From Synaphobranchus kaupii (lineage: Eukaryota > Chordata > Actinopteri > Anguilliformes > Synaphobranchidae): a DNA stretch of 64,000 nucleotides. The stretch's first letter is position 1, and each line of letters opens with the position of its first letter. The DNA is taken from assembly GCA_029718625.1 (NCBI GenBank), contig CM056391.1:10206345-10270344 (forward strand), in the 5' to 3' direction. Below the pieces are notes generated by a model, which worked only from the letters and a program-made list of their open reading frames with translations, did not search any database and was not told where the DNA came from. Made by a program: the position numbers and the translations under genes. Below are positions 11,851 through 24,034 of the stretch, piece by piece.

Positions 11851-13970
11851 CATGTGAAGGGGGAAAAGGCAGAGGCTGTGTGTTAATGGCGAGCTCCTGG
11901 GCCATATGGTCCTGCTCTCACGGAGCACATTTGTTGCAGATGGTTGGGGAGATGGCGGCTGGACGGAAGCGGAATTTGGCAGCAGCAGGCGATTCTCAGA
12001 GAGGCCCGAAGCGTACGTGCGCGTGTGGCCGGCTCGCAGCCTTCCAGCGCCTTCCAGCATCTGCACCCCCGCTCTTTCACTTCAGTCACAGAAGCGGTGC
12101 CCTTGAAACATTCTGGCCTGGTATAAATATAACCCCCCCCCCCCCATTTTAACTAAAATTGCAAACAAAATCCTGCTTTTCACTTTTGCCTTAATTTCTC
12201 TGTGGGTTTTTTGGAATGGTCTGCACCGTTACTGATTTGGGAAGCGCGTACGGACTACCGCGCTGCATTTAAGTGCACGTGCATAGGACTGCCCTCCTCT
12301 GTGCTACGCAGCAGAGCTTGTGGGGCTTCATTTCAGATGTGGTGGAGGTGGGAGATTGGTCCACTCTCGCTTGGTGTTTGGGGAGGGGCTGTCATCCGGT
12401 GGATCTGTTATTTTAAAAGTCTGGGGGAGGAATAATGCCCCCCCCCCCCAAAAAAAAAACAGTCCTTCTCACCCCGATAATAAACTGCTTTCTGTTTTCT
12501 GAAAGCTTTTTTGAAAAGTGAAGGCGATGCAGGATGGTGGTGCATCTTTGCCGGCTGGTTTTCACTATGAAGGAGTCGGGGCAGAGGACGCTCAGAGGAG
12601 ATCTTTTTTCTTCTCTAACACTTCCTCAGAGTGGTGGGGAAACACGGTTGGTCAGCCCTGCTCGGCTCTTCGCTGTTGTTTTCTCGCGTTGTCGCCACGG
12701 CGACGGCTGGTATCACACCCAGCCGGGTGCGAGAGTGCGGAAAGTCTGGGTGCAAAGCTGGCGGGTTCCCGCGGGGCCCTCACGGCGCCTAAGTGCATAC
12801 CGGCCTGAAAGACGCGCCGTCCTTGGGCTCCAGCCTCACTCTTTCCATTTTCTCAGACAAAAAGAAAGAGAAAGAGGGAGGAAAAGGGAGGAAGAGGGAG
12901 AGAGAGCGAGAGAGAGAGAGAGTCAGCTGCTGAATCAAAGGGACAGAAAAAGAGGAAGAAGAAAGCTCTAGAGAAAACAGCAGGGAGGACAGGAGAAAAT
13001 GGTGAAATAAACCCTTGCAACAAAAACAAAAAATAAATAAATTTGTTTATTTTTATTTCAACGTTCTTTATTTGTGACAATGCTGTTGGGAAGGACCTGT
13101 AGAGGTAAAATAGCTAGGACTTGATTTTTTAAAACTATAATCTAAAGAATACAGCACAGTTTTGCAGAACATATTCCAGCTATTTCTCTGAACAGATTAA
13201 TGGTTAATAGTACATTCATATTAGCTGCAGAACTGCAGGTTGAGGTAATAAGTCAAATCCCCTAAAATGGGGAGGGAGTGCTTTAGCATCAGTCTGACAC
13301 ATCGCTGCTTCCGGTAGCCACTTGTTACTGTAGCACTTTTTAACTGTACAAGCACATTTTTTTTATGTTGTGTTGAGTTGCAAATCATTTAAATATTCTT
13401 GTTTTACATAGCAGGGTACGAACCATGTGTGCTTTCGGTTCATTGCAGTTTCGACTCACGCCACGGTGCGCAGTCTGACTGTTACAAAAGAAACAAAAGA
13501 GAAGAGGGAGAAATTATAGAGGATAACGACAAAAGGGAAAACGCAAAACAGCGTTTCTAAAAAAACAAATCAAAACAACACCAGAAGCCAACGGGAAAAC
13601 CGTTTGGCACAATTTCCCGAACACGTGTTCGCCCCCAAATTGCAAGGTTAAGCTTCGAGCGGTGACATCACCCCCCCCCTCCGCGGTGTGGTGGCAGCGG
13701 AGGGCCCCTGCCTGCGGTCGGGGGCCCCTAGAAGCCGCAGTGACCCCCGGCGCACACACATGGACAGCAGCTGGGCGACCGCAGGACCATCGGCACTGCC
13801 TCAGATGGGACTGTGTGGAAAGGCCTTTTGTGTGTAACGCAAACATATCATCAGGCCGGGGCTGCCAGCCTCCCATGCACATCTCTGCTGAACAGAGCTT
13901 ATAATTAATGATGTAAGAGAACAGAGAGAACAGAGCTCCTTCCTCTGTGGCTGAGCACTTGTTATTTAAA
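11851..13970. other. Intronic sequence with GC-rich and GA-rich patches
   Basis: Includes short C runs (12131-12144 and 12438-12449), a GA-rich tract at about 12857-12925 and a GC-rich patch at 13665-13760. Several open frames of up to 145 codons overlap each other on both strands. None is flanked by credible splice sites or resembles a known protein. Confidence 0.5.
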
Positions 13971-13997
13971 GACTTACAGGACTTGTTGCATTGCTGC

Positions 13998-14122
13998 CGC
14001 GTGCGTGTGTGTATGTGTGTGAGAGAGAGAGAGGAAGAGTGTGTGTTTGTGTTTGTGGGAGAGGAAGAATGTGTGTGTGAGTGTGTGTGTTTGAGAGAGA
14101 GAGAGAGGAAGAGTGTGTGAGA

Positions 14123-14157
<35 letters not shown>

Positions 14158-14872
14158 CGAGAGAGGAAGAATGTGTGTGTGTGAGAGAGATGAAGAGTGT
14201 GTGCGCGAGTCTCTGTGTGTGTGCGTGTGTGTGTGTGATAGAGAGCTTGTATGTGTGTGATACAGAGTGTGTGCGTGAGTCTCTGTGCGTGCGTGTGTGT
14301 GATAGAGAGCTCGTATGTGTGTGATAGAGAGTGAAAGTGTGTGTGCGAGTCTCTGTGCATGCGTGTGTGTGATAGAGAGCTCGTATGTGTGTGATAGAGA
14401 GTGAGAGTGTGTGCGCGAGTCTCTGTGCGTGCGTGTGTGTGATAGAGAGCTTGTATGTGTGTGATAGAGAGTGTGTGCGAGTCTCTGTGCGTGTGTTTGT
14501 GTGATAGAGAGTGTGTGCGCGAGTCTCTGTGCATGCGTGTGTGTGATAGAGAGCTCGTATGTGTGTGATAGAGAGTGAAAGTGTGTGTGCGAGTCTCTGT
14601 GCGCGCGTGTGTGTGATAGAGAGCTTGTATGTGTGTGATAGAGAGTGTGTGCGAGTCTCTGTGCGTGTGTTTGTGTGATAGAGAGTGTGTGCGCGAGTCT
14701 CTGTGCATGTGTGTGTGTGATAGAAAGTGTGTGCGCGAGTCTCTGTGCATGTGTGTGTGCGATAGAGAGTGTGTGCGCGAGTCTCTGTGCGTGTGTGTGT
14801 GTGATAGAGAGTGTGTGCGCGAGTCTCTGTGCGTGTGTGTGTGCGATAGAGAGTGTGTGCGCGTGTTTTTGT
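13998..14872. repeat. Compound GT/GA minisatellite with 42-bp sub-period
   Basis: Alternating GTGTGTG, GATAGAGAG and GCGAGTCTCTGTGC blocks. In the right part the block GAGTCTCTG recurs at 14653, 14695, 14737, 14779 and 14821, exactly 42 bp apart. Because 42 is a multiple of three, open frames run through it, including a 319-codon frame on the minus strand of Ser-Leu-Thr-His repeats. Those frames are not genes. Confidence 0.9.
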
Positions 14873-14998
14873 GCAGAGTTACAGTGGCTCTCTGTGCGTT
14901 TCTCCTGTCGCAGACTCCTCCCACAGCAGCCATGGAGGCCTCTCCTCGTAGCAGCTTTTTCCTGAGGTTAGTTTCTCTCTGTTTTTGTCACACTCGTC

Positions 14999-15012
14999 GG
15001 GGGGGGGGGGGG
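14999..15012. repeat. Poly-G run
   Basis: G homopolymer of 14 bases. Confidence 0.85.
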
Positions 15013-15431
15013 TCAAACTCATCTGTCCAATCACAGCTCCCACCCATCCCAACACCTTCCGTTTGATCTGGCGGGAAGGAAGCAATGAATCCTCGACTCT
15101 GTGTGTTATTGTCAGTGAATTGCTAGGGTCTCCCCTGCACCCTCCCCCAACCCTCGACACACACACACACACACTCAGCCCTCTCCATGTCACCATCCCC
15201 CCATGTAACACTGGCATGCTCAGAGTGTTTCTCGCCATTCCCCATACAGTAAAACTGAAAGCATTTCATTTCACAGGCCGAGAATCTCACATGACGCATT
15301 TCACAACCCGGCCAGTTCACGGCTGGATTGTTTTCTGTTGCTCGTGCTGCATGCGCTTGTTTGTCCGCGCGGCGCCGTACAGGTGGGGTGTGTGCGTGTG
15401 CGTGTGTGTCTATGTGTGTGTGTGCACGTGT

Positions 15432-15456
15432 GGGGGGGGGGGGGGGGGGGGGGGGG
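15432..15456. repeat. Poly-G run (25 bases) after GT-rich repeat
   Basis: A GTGT-rich segment (about 15387-15430) is followed by 25 consecutive G bases. Confidence 0.9.
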
Positions 15457-15533
15457 TTTGAGTACAGGACGTACACTTTTATTCAGTGCGTTTGAACTAT
15501 CGTGTGCCGAGCAGAGCGAGCCGAAGTCTCCGT

Positions 15534-15538
<5 letters not shown>

Positions 15539-15582
<44 letters not shown>
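15539..15582. repeat. CT microsatellite
   Basis: Pure CT dinucleotide run of about 44 bp. A second, interrupted CT-rich tract lies at 15839-15904. Confidence 0.95.
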
Positions 15583-15587
<5 letters not shown>

Positions 15588-15599
15588 CCGCCCCGCCCC

Positions 15600-15838
15600 G
15601 CCCCCGCCACCTTGCGATTCTAATTAAGAATTTGTGCTGTCATTGCTGTGAGGAAATAAATAGCAGTAAGTAGCTTTACCATTCCCTGTTCTTCTGGTGA
15701 GTTACCTTCTCCTGGGCCCGAGTGTTGCTCCCTAATTACGGCCGGCTCATTAGGACCTGCTGTAGCATCTGCCTTTTACAGCTGCTGTCAGCCAAAACTT
15801 ACTGAACCTAATGGATCTGCTTTGATAGCGGCGCGCTT

Positions 15839-15869
<31 letters not shown>

Positions 15870-16150
15870 TTCTCTTTTTTCCCTTCTCCCTCTCTTTCTC
15901 TCTCCTCAAATTGATTGCTTAAGTGTAATGGAGGTCATTTATTTGATTAGATTTATGCCAATTCCTTTCGAACACATTTTAACCTAATCGAATGAAGGGC
16001 ATTGTGGTATGACACATATAATCCCCCGAATGGGGTGGGGGGGTTTGGTTTGTTTTTGGTAAATCTAATTCCGAATAGCGGGGCGGAACTGGCTCTGTTT
16101 CGCTCTTACCAAATTCCCCTCATGGTACTGATATCTCATGGCCCCGATGC
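15600..16150. promoter_or_regulatory. Candidate conserved non-coding element
   Basis: Apart from an internal CT tract, this block is single-copy and contains TTCTAATTAAGAATTTGTG near 15617, CCCTAATTACGG near 15730, CATTTATTTGATTAGATTTA near 15936 and TTTTAACCTAATCGAATGAA near 15977. No coding signal. Regulatory role inferred from composition. Confidence 0.3.
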
Positions 16151-17760
16151 ACAGTGAGGTCCCTGTACAAGAAACTCTATGCAATAAATACATTTAAGAC
16201 GCTTGATAGCGCTGGTGTAGCATTTAGTGACCATAACACGCAGGTGCATATGCGCTTCCTTTCTCACTTACGTTTGGCCGAAAGCCTTTGCCGTCTGTGT
16301 TATGCAGCCGTTCGGCCTTTTGGGACGCGGGCGAACGCTCGCCCCAGTAATCCGCCTGTGGAAATATTTAGACAACGCTCGCTCGGCCGTCACGCGGAGG
16401 AAGAAGCGAGACCTACGAGGGGACGAGGGGGTGGGGCTCCACAGGCCTTGTTAAGGTTAGCGAAACGAGGAGAAGCGCACGGAGCCTCCCTCTTAACGCT
16501 CGGATGGGCGGAAAGTGACATTTTGAATTTGCAGAGCTGGGAGTGAGCGGTCCGTGCTCCTTTTGAAGATTACCCGGTTTCCCAGGTGATCTGGTCCCTC
16601 TAAGCGTCTGCATGCTCCGGAGAAATGAGCCGTGAAGTTTTGATCACGTTGGCGAGCTCGGAGCACAACGGCTCCAGCCACTGCGCCGCGAGGGCCAGAG
16701 GAGAGGAGGGCCTTCTGATCCATTTGATAAGCCCAAGAAGTCCTCGTGGCGCATTTACATTTATTAATTTAACCAGAGAACTGGAGCTGTCTGGAGTGCT
16801 ACCTCAAAGGCAATGGCAGTCTTTGTGATCTGCGTCTGGTCTCTTGCCTAATTAAATTAATACTGTAGGTAGGAGGTCTGTCGTACTGAAAAACTGACCA
16901 AAAATACAATATTTAAATTTACCACTAGGGGAGAATCAATCTAACCACTATTGCTGTTGTTTTATTTTAAGTCAAATGCAAACAAATAACTGCTAACACA
17001 TTTCATTATTATGCATCAGAGTAATGGCAGTCATGAAAAATTAATAAATTATTGTAAAAGTAATACAAGAAATATAGCATTATAGCCCTGAAAATTCCAC
17101 AGAAAAAACCTTGACAATAATTGCACAGTATGATTATAATTGTTACACATGGAAAACTATTCTCAAGATTTATAATTTAATCACAACCAAAAAAAAAAAA
17201 AAGCAAAACTAAAAGCAGGTACCTCCCATGCAATCAGAATGATCATACTTTAGCAGCACTCGTTTGAAATGTCATAATTACACATTGTTCGAAGATTTTC
17301 TAAATGGTACAGTCAGTAAATTGAAACATCGGGCAGCTGTATTGAGCTGTATTTGATCTTTTGGTTGATAATTTTGTATTCTGTTTCATGCTGAACTTCA
17401 CAAATATTTCTTCTTTTATCTGTTTTAGTCCACGGTATTTATATTTTTCTGTATATCATTGTCTACCCTCTTTTGCTGTCAATAACAATTAGGTATTTTA
17501 TTTAGCTCATATGGACAGCGATCTTGGGATGATTGTGTAGAATTTGAAAAAAAATTAAATAAATTGTGGATCATTGATGGAAAATGAAGGAAATTGCCAA
17601 ATTGCCTAACTTGTTTGCCGGAAATATTATAGTTTATATGGCAAACAATGGTTGGATTGATGGATCATTAATGGAAAAGAAATGCTCATCTCAAAATTTA
17701 TTCTTACTGGAAAAATGTTTGTGTTAAAAATAAATGACCATTTCGTTTTTTACACCATGA
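16151..17760. other. Intronic sequence: GC-rich block, then AT-rich block
   Basis: About 16260-16720 is GC- and CpG-rich, with open frames on both strands that I cannot match to any protein. About 16850-17760 is strongly AT-rich, with a poly-A run near 17190. No gene called. The GC-rich part could be a regulatory region, but nothing specific supports that. Confidence 0.45.
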
Positions 17761-18116
17761 TGTTTTTTTTTTATTTGCTAGGAAGCCGTCTGGCAGGTCA
17801 TTCTGTTAAAGTACTCACCCCATGGCCTGGTATTGAATGTAACTGGCACTTTCACTGCCCAGGGTTTCCAGACTGCAGAATTGTTTCCTTCTTTTCAGCC
17901 AAGATTTACTCCTCTGGTTGATCAGACCCTTGCAGTCTGCCTGTAGCAGCTGCCTCTTAAGTTTAGGCCAATATTATAGTTACTTAAAAGGAGAACACGC
18001 ACTTGCCTGTGTTACATGTTGCTACTTTACCGGCTCGCTTTTATCTGTAAAGTGTGAGTTAGGCTATATGAGAAGTAGCACGGCACTGGACGGCCCTCAG
18101 AAGGAATGGAGCTTAC

Positions 18117-18190
18117 CTGCTGGATCTTCTCGCCGTTGGCCAGCTCTGTCCTGCCGGCATCGACGACCAGCTCCGTGGTCTTCTTAAATG
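18117..18190 (-). CDS. Possible isolated coding exon, unidentified
   Basis: Read on the minus strand, a T-rich tract ending in GAG acts as an acceptor before 18190. The segment then gives two bases plus 24 open codons, starting FKKTTELVVDAG and ending LANGEKIQQ, and is followed at 18116 by a perfect GTAAGC donor. Most third codon positions are G or C, unlike the AT-rich surroundings, which favours real coding. I do not recognise the protein. No partner exon is certain: a donor-like GTGAGTAC lies at 17818-17811 on the same strand, but its acceptor is poor. It could be an exon of a gene nested antisense in the sox6 intron, part of a multi-copy element, or a relic. Confidence 0.35.
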
Positions 18191-20380
18191 CTCAAAAAAA
18201 AATTCATTTTCATTTTCCTTCAAACCCCCAAAAGTTTTTATTTTCCTTCAGCACCCATTGTATAAACAAACACGAAGATCCTTCAAACAGTGGATGGCAT
18301 CTGCCTCAATTTTCGTGTTGGCTTTAAATGGTTGAGCCGTAATGGTTTCTTCTTCACCATGCGCATATCCCTTGTAGTTTATGCAGCTAGCTAGTCTGCA
18401 AAACCCCCGGCTCCAACCCCACGAGCTGATCAAACTCGCATCCTCCTTTTTTCCATTTTAAGAGGCAAAACCCACCACACTGTTTCAAAACTTTGCCGAA
18501 ATTCGAATGCCAAATTCTGCCACCCCTTTTGATCACCTGGAACTCCTTTTTAAGTCAATCGGAGGTAGCCCCACCCTTCGAAGGACCGTCAGCTGCATGA
18601 TGACGTAAGCAGTAGGTGTCAAAAGAAAATTAAAAAAACTAAATAAGAGCGTGAGATTCTATCCCCTCGTAACACCTGCATTTTCCAAAATATGCGGAGG
18701 ATGTGCTAGTAATGGTCGGAAAATGTGAATACTACAAGAAAAGAAAACTAGTGAAGAGAAAAAAAGAATGTTACCTCTGGTGAGTGACTAGTGGGTGGAT
18801 TAAATTTGGCCACTAGGAACTTTTCATCTCAAGAATATTTCAAACCATGAAATATGACACTGATAAAGAATCCATTTCAATTGTCAATTCCACTTTAAGT
18901 GGAGGTTGTATAATGTAATTCCTATTTTAGCTCTTAGCAGTAGGGTGAGTTAAGGGCATGTGTTGGATTATTTCCAGCATGTCACCTTCTTCCGTTCTCT
19001 TCCTAATACCTCTGAGTGGGGGATTGTGGGATTGAGAGCAGGGGATTGTGGGATTGTGCTAGACTCTGGCCACCTGTTGAGGCAGAAGCAGCAGCAGTCT
19101 GGCATGTTGAGGTAAGACGGGAGGAACCAGAAGTAATGCAATACCCCTGGAGCTGTGAACTATGGTGGCCCAAAAAAAAAAAAATCTCTTGACCTTTGAC
19201 CCAGCGCAAAAGGCTCAGTTACATAACAATTTCCTTTTGTTCTCCTCTGTCGTTGTCTCCGCCGATGAGAAAGAGCTGCGATTAATCTTGAGTAAAAGCA
19301 ACATTACGGTCTTAATCCACACCCTTCTGTCAATGTCTGTTTTAATTAAGGGAGAATGAAGTGGCAGCATGGAGATATCGCACACACACGCACACACGCG
19401 CGTGCGCGCGGCCGCGCAGGGGAATCGGAGGAGGAGGGCGGCCCCAACAATCAGTCCCAGATTACAGCCAAGCTCTTCCCCGGGTCCTGCCCTCTCCCTC
19501 CGACTGCACTTATTGTTTTCTAGGGTGGGAGGGAGGGAGTGCAGGAGCGAGAGAGAGAGATGGAGAAAGAGTGAAAGAATGTTTCTTAAGCGCACCGCAA
19601 CATATTTTCTTAAGCAACTGTATCAGGTCAAAAGGGGCTCTGTCAAGTGCAAATATGCGAAAGTAAGAGAACTATAGTGGAGCGACTCAAAGTTCGCACT
19701 TCAAGCGAGTAATTCATCTTTTTCGTTTTCTGTTTTTTTTTTTTTTTTTGCATAGCTTTCACAAAAGAACATGTTGGCTTCTCCCTGCCCTTAAAACTAG
19801 CTAGCGCTAGTGCGGCTGCTACACGACACTATTTACCTCAGTATTTAGCGAATTTTTTCCACATAAACATTTTGTCTTTTTTTTTATTATTAGTGAGTCA
19901 TGGTGTTTCTAACTGCCTTTATGCACTGTGCCCTATTACAGTTGTCAAAATAATTATGTATTTTAATGTAAGCTACGACTCATATACAGTAGTACTCATT
20001 CTGAGAGACGTGTTAAGGTTCCCAGGAGCAAAAAACTAATTTCAACATTAAGCACTTGTGACACTAGTTTGTGTGAACAATTGAATGTACCGCCTTTTTC
20101 ACAATGCATCCAAAATAATGACAGTTAAGTTTAAAACTGTATGTTGGAAAGACCCCCTGCTGTTCCGCGTGTAAATCATGTAATTCCATACCGCGCAGGA
20201 CATCTGCCATATAGCAAAAGGGGGGTTAGGTTTCAGACTAAAATACAGCAAGTCAGTATGACATCATTGTACAGTTTAAGTAACTATTCAAAGTAAAAAA
20301 AACTTTTAAAAAACTGTCCCATGTCTCTCTCTCTCCTTAGGAAAAAACGGTATTGTATTGGCATTGCTGCTGGAGAAATT
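18191..20380. other. Intronic sequence without recognisable gene
   Basis: Includes a short minus-strand open frame at 18248-18433 upstream of the exon-like segment, which has no start ATG and no donor that I can support. It also holds GGGGATTGTGGGATTG repeated at 19018 and 19041, a TG/CA and CpG patch at 19380-19420, and poly-T runs near 19732-19749. No gene called. Confidence 0.45.
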
Positions 20381-20800
20381 GAAGCATGAGAGAGAGAGGG
20401 AGAGAGAGAGAGAGAGATTATTTTGCGGTCTCTTCCTGATCCCACCAGAGAGCCTTTCCTCCTACATCCCTGCCATTATTTGATGTAATGAAAAGAGAAA
20501 GTGTGTAACACTGAGATTGTTAATTAATTTAGTCTAACGAGATGAAGATAAATGAAGCACGCCAGAGGCTGAGGAGGGGTAGGGGGCTCCCCGCTTTGCT
20601 CTTCCACCCCCCCCCCCCCCCCACCCACCTCCCTCTCCGCCACCACCTTCTGCTCACAATGAAGCTCATTTACAAGGTGTGACTCCCAGTTAGGCCAGGC
20701 CCTGTCTCATTTTCACCCTCACTAATTTTAACGCAAGAATCTTTTCACCGAGCACTTAAAAAAAAAAAACTAAAAATCTGCATTGCAGACGCAGCCCCTC
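20381..20800. promoter_or_regulatory. Candidate conserved non-coding element with flanking repeats
   Basis: A GA run (20390-20417) and a C run (about 20608-20622) border single-copy sequence. That sequence includes TTGTTAATTAATTTAGTC near 20517, GAAGCTCATTTACAAGGTGT near 20660 and CACTAATTTTAACGC near 20719. No coding signal. A regulatory role is inferred only. Confidence 0.25.
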
Positions 20801-22350
20801 CGTCGTGTGGGAGCCATCTTGAGAGGCACTTTTCCTCAAGGGAACGGGGCACCTGAACATAAACTAGTATTACATTTTAGTTTTTGAGTAATCCAGTGTT
20901 AGTCAGATTGTTTGAATGGCAGGTAATATGTAGTAGTCTTTTATCAGGGCCTATTTGGGTGTGCGTGTGACAGTTCAATTCAGCTATTCCAATTTAAAAG
21001 CAATTGCGTGCAGAGCCATTTGTGTCATTGATTGGCTTGGATCCATTCGGGCTGGTGGACAAATGCAAGAGAGCAGCTCAGTTTGCTGAGTTCAGCGATC
21101 GCCGAAATTAACGCGTCGAACTGTGTCTGTAAAAGCAAAGTTGTACGAGCATTTATTTGTGAGTCTCTAGTAGCGTGTTTCTATGCTATGACTAGTGCTA
21201 TTATTCCTACATTAAGCATTAATATTGTAGTCAAGTAATCGTTTGACTGAGTGACTTGGTTTGTATTTGTGTCTTCCATTTTATTGTTTATGGTTTGACA
21301 ATATGTTCCGATCAGGCAAACAAAGCACTTTTAAAAAATGTAAAAACAGAACTGCAAAAGAGAGAGAAGACAAAAAGGAACATTTTCTTTTATTTTGTAT
21401 TTTTTTTAAAAGTCAGTTGTCTTCATCCGCGCAGCCTTTGAAAAATCAGCAGTCCAACCAGGCCTCTCAATCTCTCTTTCTCTCTCTCTGCCTTTCTCTC
21501 TTTCTCTCTCTCCCCCCCTCCCCTCTTTCTCTCTCTCTCAATCTCTCTCTTTCTCTCTCCCTCTCTAAAAAAAAGTTCTGTACGAGCCGGCGCTGCAGTG
21601 CACACCAATCATTATGCCACCCATTCTACTACTCCTTTATATCTCAAGCTGGCCACAATAGGTTGTTGCTTGTGTGGACAACACCAGAACAATTACGCTC
21701 TGTGTTTGCTGGGCAGGGCGGCGTTTTTTAATGTCAGATAATGGACTCTTTATTGTTATTCTTAGACCCAGGCCTCAGGAGGAGGAATACTTGCTGTGGG
21801 TACGTCATTATTTAGCAAATTTTCGATTAGCTCATCACATTGTCTACTATGGTGAAAATCGTAGCTCGTTTGGGGGGAGGGGGGGTTGGCACCCCCTAGC
21901 AGCAGCCCCTGAGCCCATGAGTTAAAAGGTAGCACTTGATAGGCCAATAATATGAAGGAAGGTGGTAAAAAGAGGGATTAGAGCTGTTGCCGTAGTAACT
22001 CCAACTTCCATCTGCGCGGGAACAATGGACTTGTGTTCCTCTACCACCTTGGCTTCAAAAAACAGAGAGAGAGGAAAGTAAGGGAGAGAAAGGGAACGTT
22101 CTGAAAGGACAAGACCCTTTTTAACAACAAAGTGGGATCCCGGGCCTAATAGGCTCTGTGCTGTGATTTGTTAGTCCAGACCACTGGGGGATTCAGGAGA
22201 TGAAAGGTCAGTGCGTAATCCAAGGACAGCAAAGGTCGCTGTCCCCCCGTTTTTTACAATGGCAGTTTGTGTTCCTGCCTCCATTTGTTCCCCCCGTCAC
22301 CGGGGCCAGACACTAAACCCAATACCTGCAAGCTCGCCCATTTGAAAGAC
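20801..22350. other. Intronic sequence with CT-rich tract
   Basis: Contains an interrupted CT-rich microsatellite at about 21466-21566. Open frames over it are Ser-Leu repeats. The remainder is single-copy with no recognisable gene. Confidence 0.5.
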
Positions 22351-22360
22351 AGGGGAAGAG

Positions 22361-22363
22361 AGC

Positions 22364-22396
<33 letters not shown>

Positions 22397-22420
22397 CGAG
22401 AGAGAGAGAGAGCGAGAGAA
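22361..22420. repeat. GA microsatellite
   Basis: GAGA run with GC interruptions immediately before the CpG-rich block that starts near 22430. Confidence 0.9.
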
Positions 22421-22429
22421 GGAGCGGTG

Positions 22430-22830
22430 GAGGATACGGGCCGACGCGCCATCGGAGTGAAACGCGCCTCGCCCGCGCCGCCAAAACCTACTTGTTACCA
22501 CCCGGCTAAACAAACACAAACTAGATTTACGCTGGAGATTTGGGAGAAAAATAGCTTCTCCTGTTCGCGGTCAGATGCCGTTTGGACTGGTTCCAGCTGT
22601 TTCCCCGATCCATGCGTGAGCGGGGAGTTTGGGGGAGGGAAGGGAAGGTTTTCTGCACTTTTAATATTCGGTTTCTGGCACGGCGCGCTCCGCTCAGATA
22701 AGGCATCTCCCGTCGGATCCGACCTGCACGCACGCCTGCAAGCACGTACATCTGCGCGCGCACCCCCCGTTCGCGTCGGCGGCGAGCGAAAACGCCCCGC
22801 TGTCCCTCTCGGCTTCTGACGTCGGCTGCT
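22430..22830. promoter_or_regulatory. CpG-rich block, possible promoter or 5' exon
   Basis: Dense CpG sequence, for example GGGCCGACGCGCCATCGG at 22439 and GCGTCGGCGGCGAGCG near 22772, in an otherwise moderate-GC intron. It ends with a CRE-like TGACGTC at about 22817. A donor-like sequence, CCATGC followed by GTGAGC, lies at 22610-22621. On the + strand this could be an alternative 5' untranslated exon of sox6. No TATA box, transcript or conserved start is seen, so the promoter call is inference. Confidence 0.35.
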
Positions 22831-24020
22831 TTATGTGATTTCACAAGCTTATAATTGCACTCCGTCAAATTTTTCCCACGTCATATGGACTTCTTTCAAA
22901 AACTGCAGGAGCGAGCAGATTTTGTAATACGAGCCAAAATCTGTTCTGCAAGGACGGAACTCCTTGCTGTTCCACTAAAACCACCACAAAGTTATTATGA
23001 TCTATGATCTACAGCCGTATGTGTTTCTCCTTACATTTTATGTCTCCTATTACAACTGGAATATGTCTGCTCGCATTAAGCTAATTTATGGTGTGGGCCA
23101 CCGTAACAGCAATACGGGTTAATTAATCTGGCATTGCTAATTAACTGCTATTGAGGGTTGAATATTAATCCAACCTCTGGGAAGATGTTCAGACTGTAGG
23201 AGGGGGGTGGAGAAAGGGCAGAAGAGCAGTCCTCTGATTTATAGAGTGTGTGAGCCCGTCTCGCTGCGCACAAAAGCTGTTGTGTTGCGTGATGTTGAAC
23301 ATCCAAAGAAGTATAGGAAAACAAAGGAATCTTTTTTTTTTTTAATGAAGTCCAAGAAAAAATTTCAGCGACACAAAACCTATTTTCAATTCCAGCAACC
23401 CAAACTGAACAGGAACTCTGGAGCTGAATTGAGGACTTTTGTTTTCCACCCAGTGTACAAAATATCCATACCAACAAAGGCTGTGCTATGCAGGCAGAAT
23501 TATTGTCCAGTTACTTTACATATCTCACTCAAAAACAGGAAGCTAAGCCCAGTGTTGTTGAGAGCATTCAGGCAGCAAATGCTTGTGGCAGAAACATGCA
23601 AGGGATGGCTCTCTCTCTCTCTCTCTCGCTCTCGCTCTCGCTTTCTTTCCTTCTTTCTTTTCTTTTTGTCACTCTTTCACTGAAGAACACTCTTCTGTAA
23701 CACCCCTCAGTTGCCTCTGAAAAGAGAATGAACCACCCACTGCAGCCTGAGTGGAGAGATACACTCAGCCCAGTGTGCACCCATGCTGTCAGCGAGACTG
23801 CCTGCCTTTCATTGTGTTCCTATTAACCCGCTACACACCGCTACCCTCAAAATCACCACACATTACTGGCCTGAAACATTGGACTTGCTCTGCACTCACA
23901 TATTTTTCCACAGGTGAAAGCATGCATATGCAGCCCAGAATACCACGTAGGGATAGCAAAGGCTTTGAGAGCATGTGGAATCCAGGCTTATGGAAGTGCT
24001 GGAAACAAGGAGGCCACTGC
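22831..24020. other. Intronic sequence with a candidate conserved block
   Basis: About 23060-23180 contains GGGTTAATTAATCTGGC near 23117 and GCTAATTAACTGC near 23137, which are enhancer-like motifs. A CT-rich tract lies at 23611-23670. The 158-codon open frame at 23207-23683 runs into the CT tract and resembles no known protein. No gene called. Confidence 0.4.
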
Positions 24021-24034
24021 TGTGAGGGTTGGGA

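Noticed and set aside
13974..14933. 319-codon minus-strand Ser-Leu-Thr-His frame
   Set aside because: By-product of GT/GA repeats with a 42-bp period.
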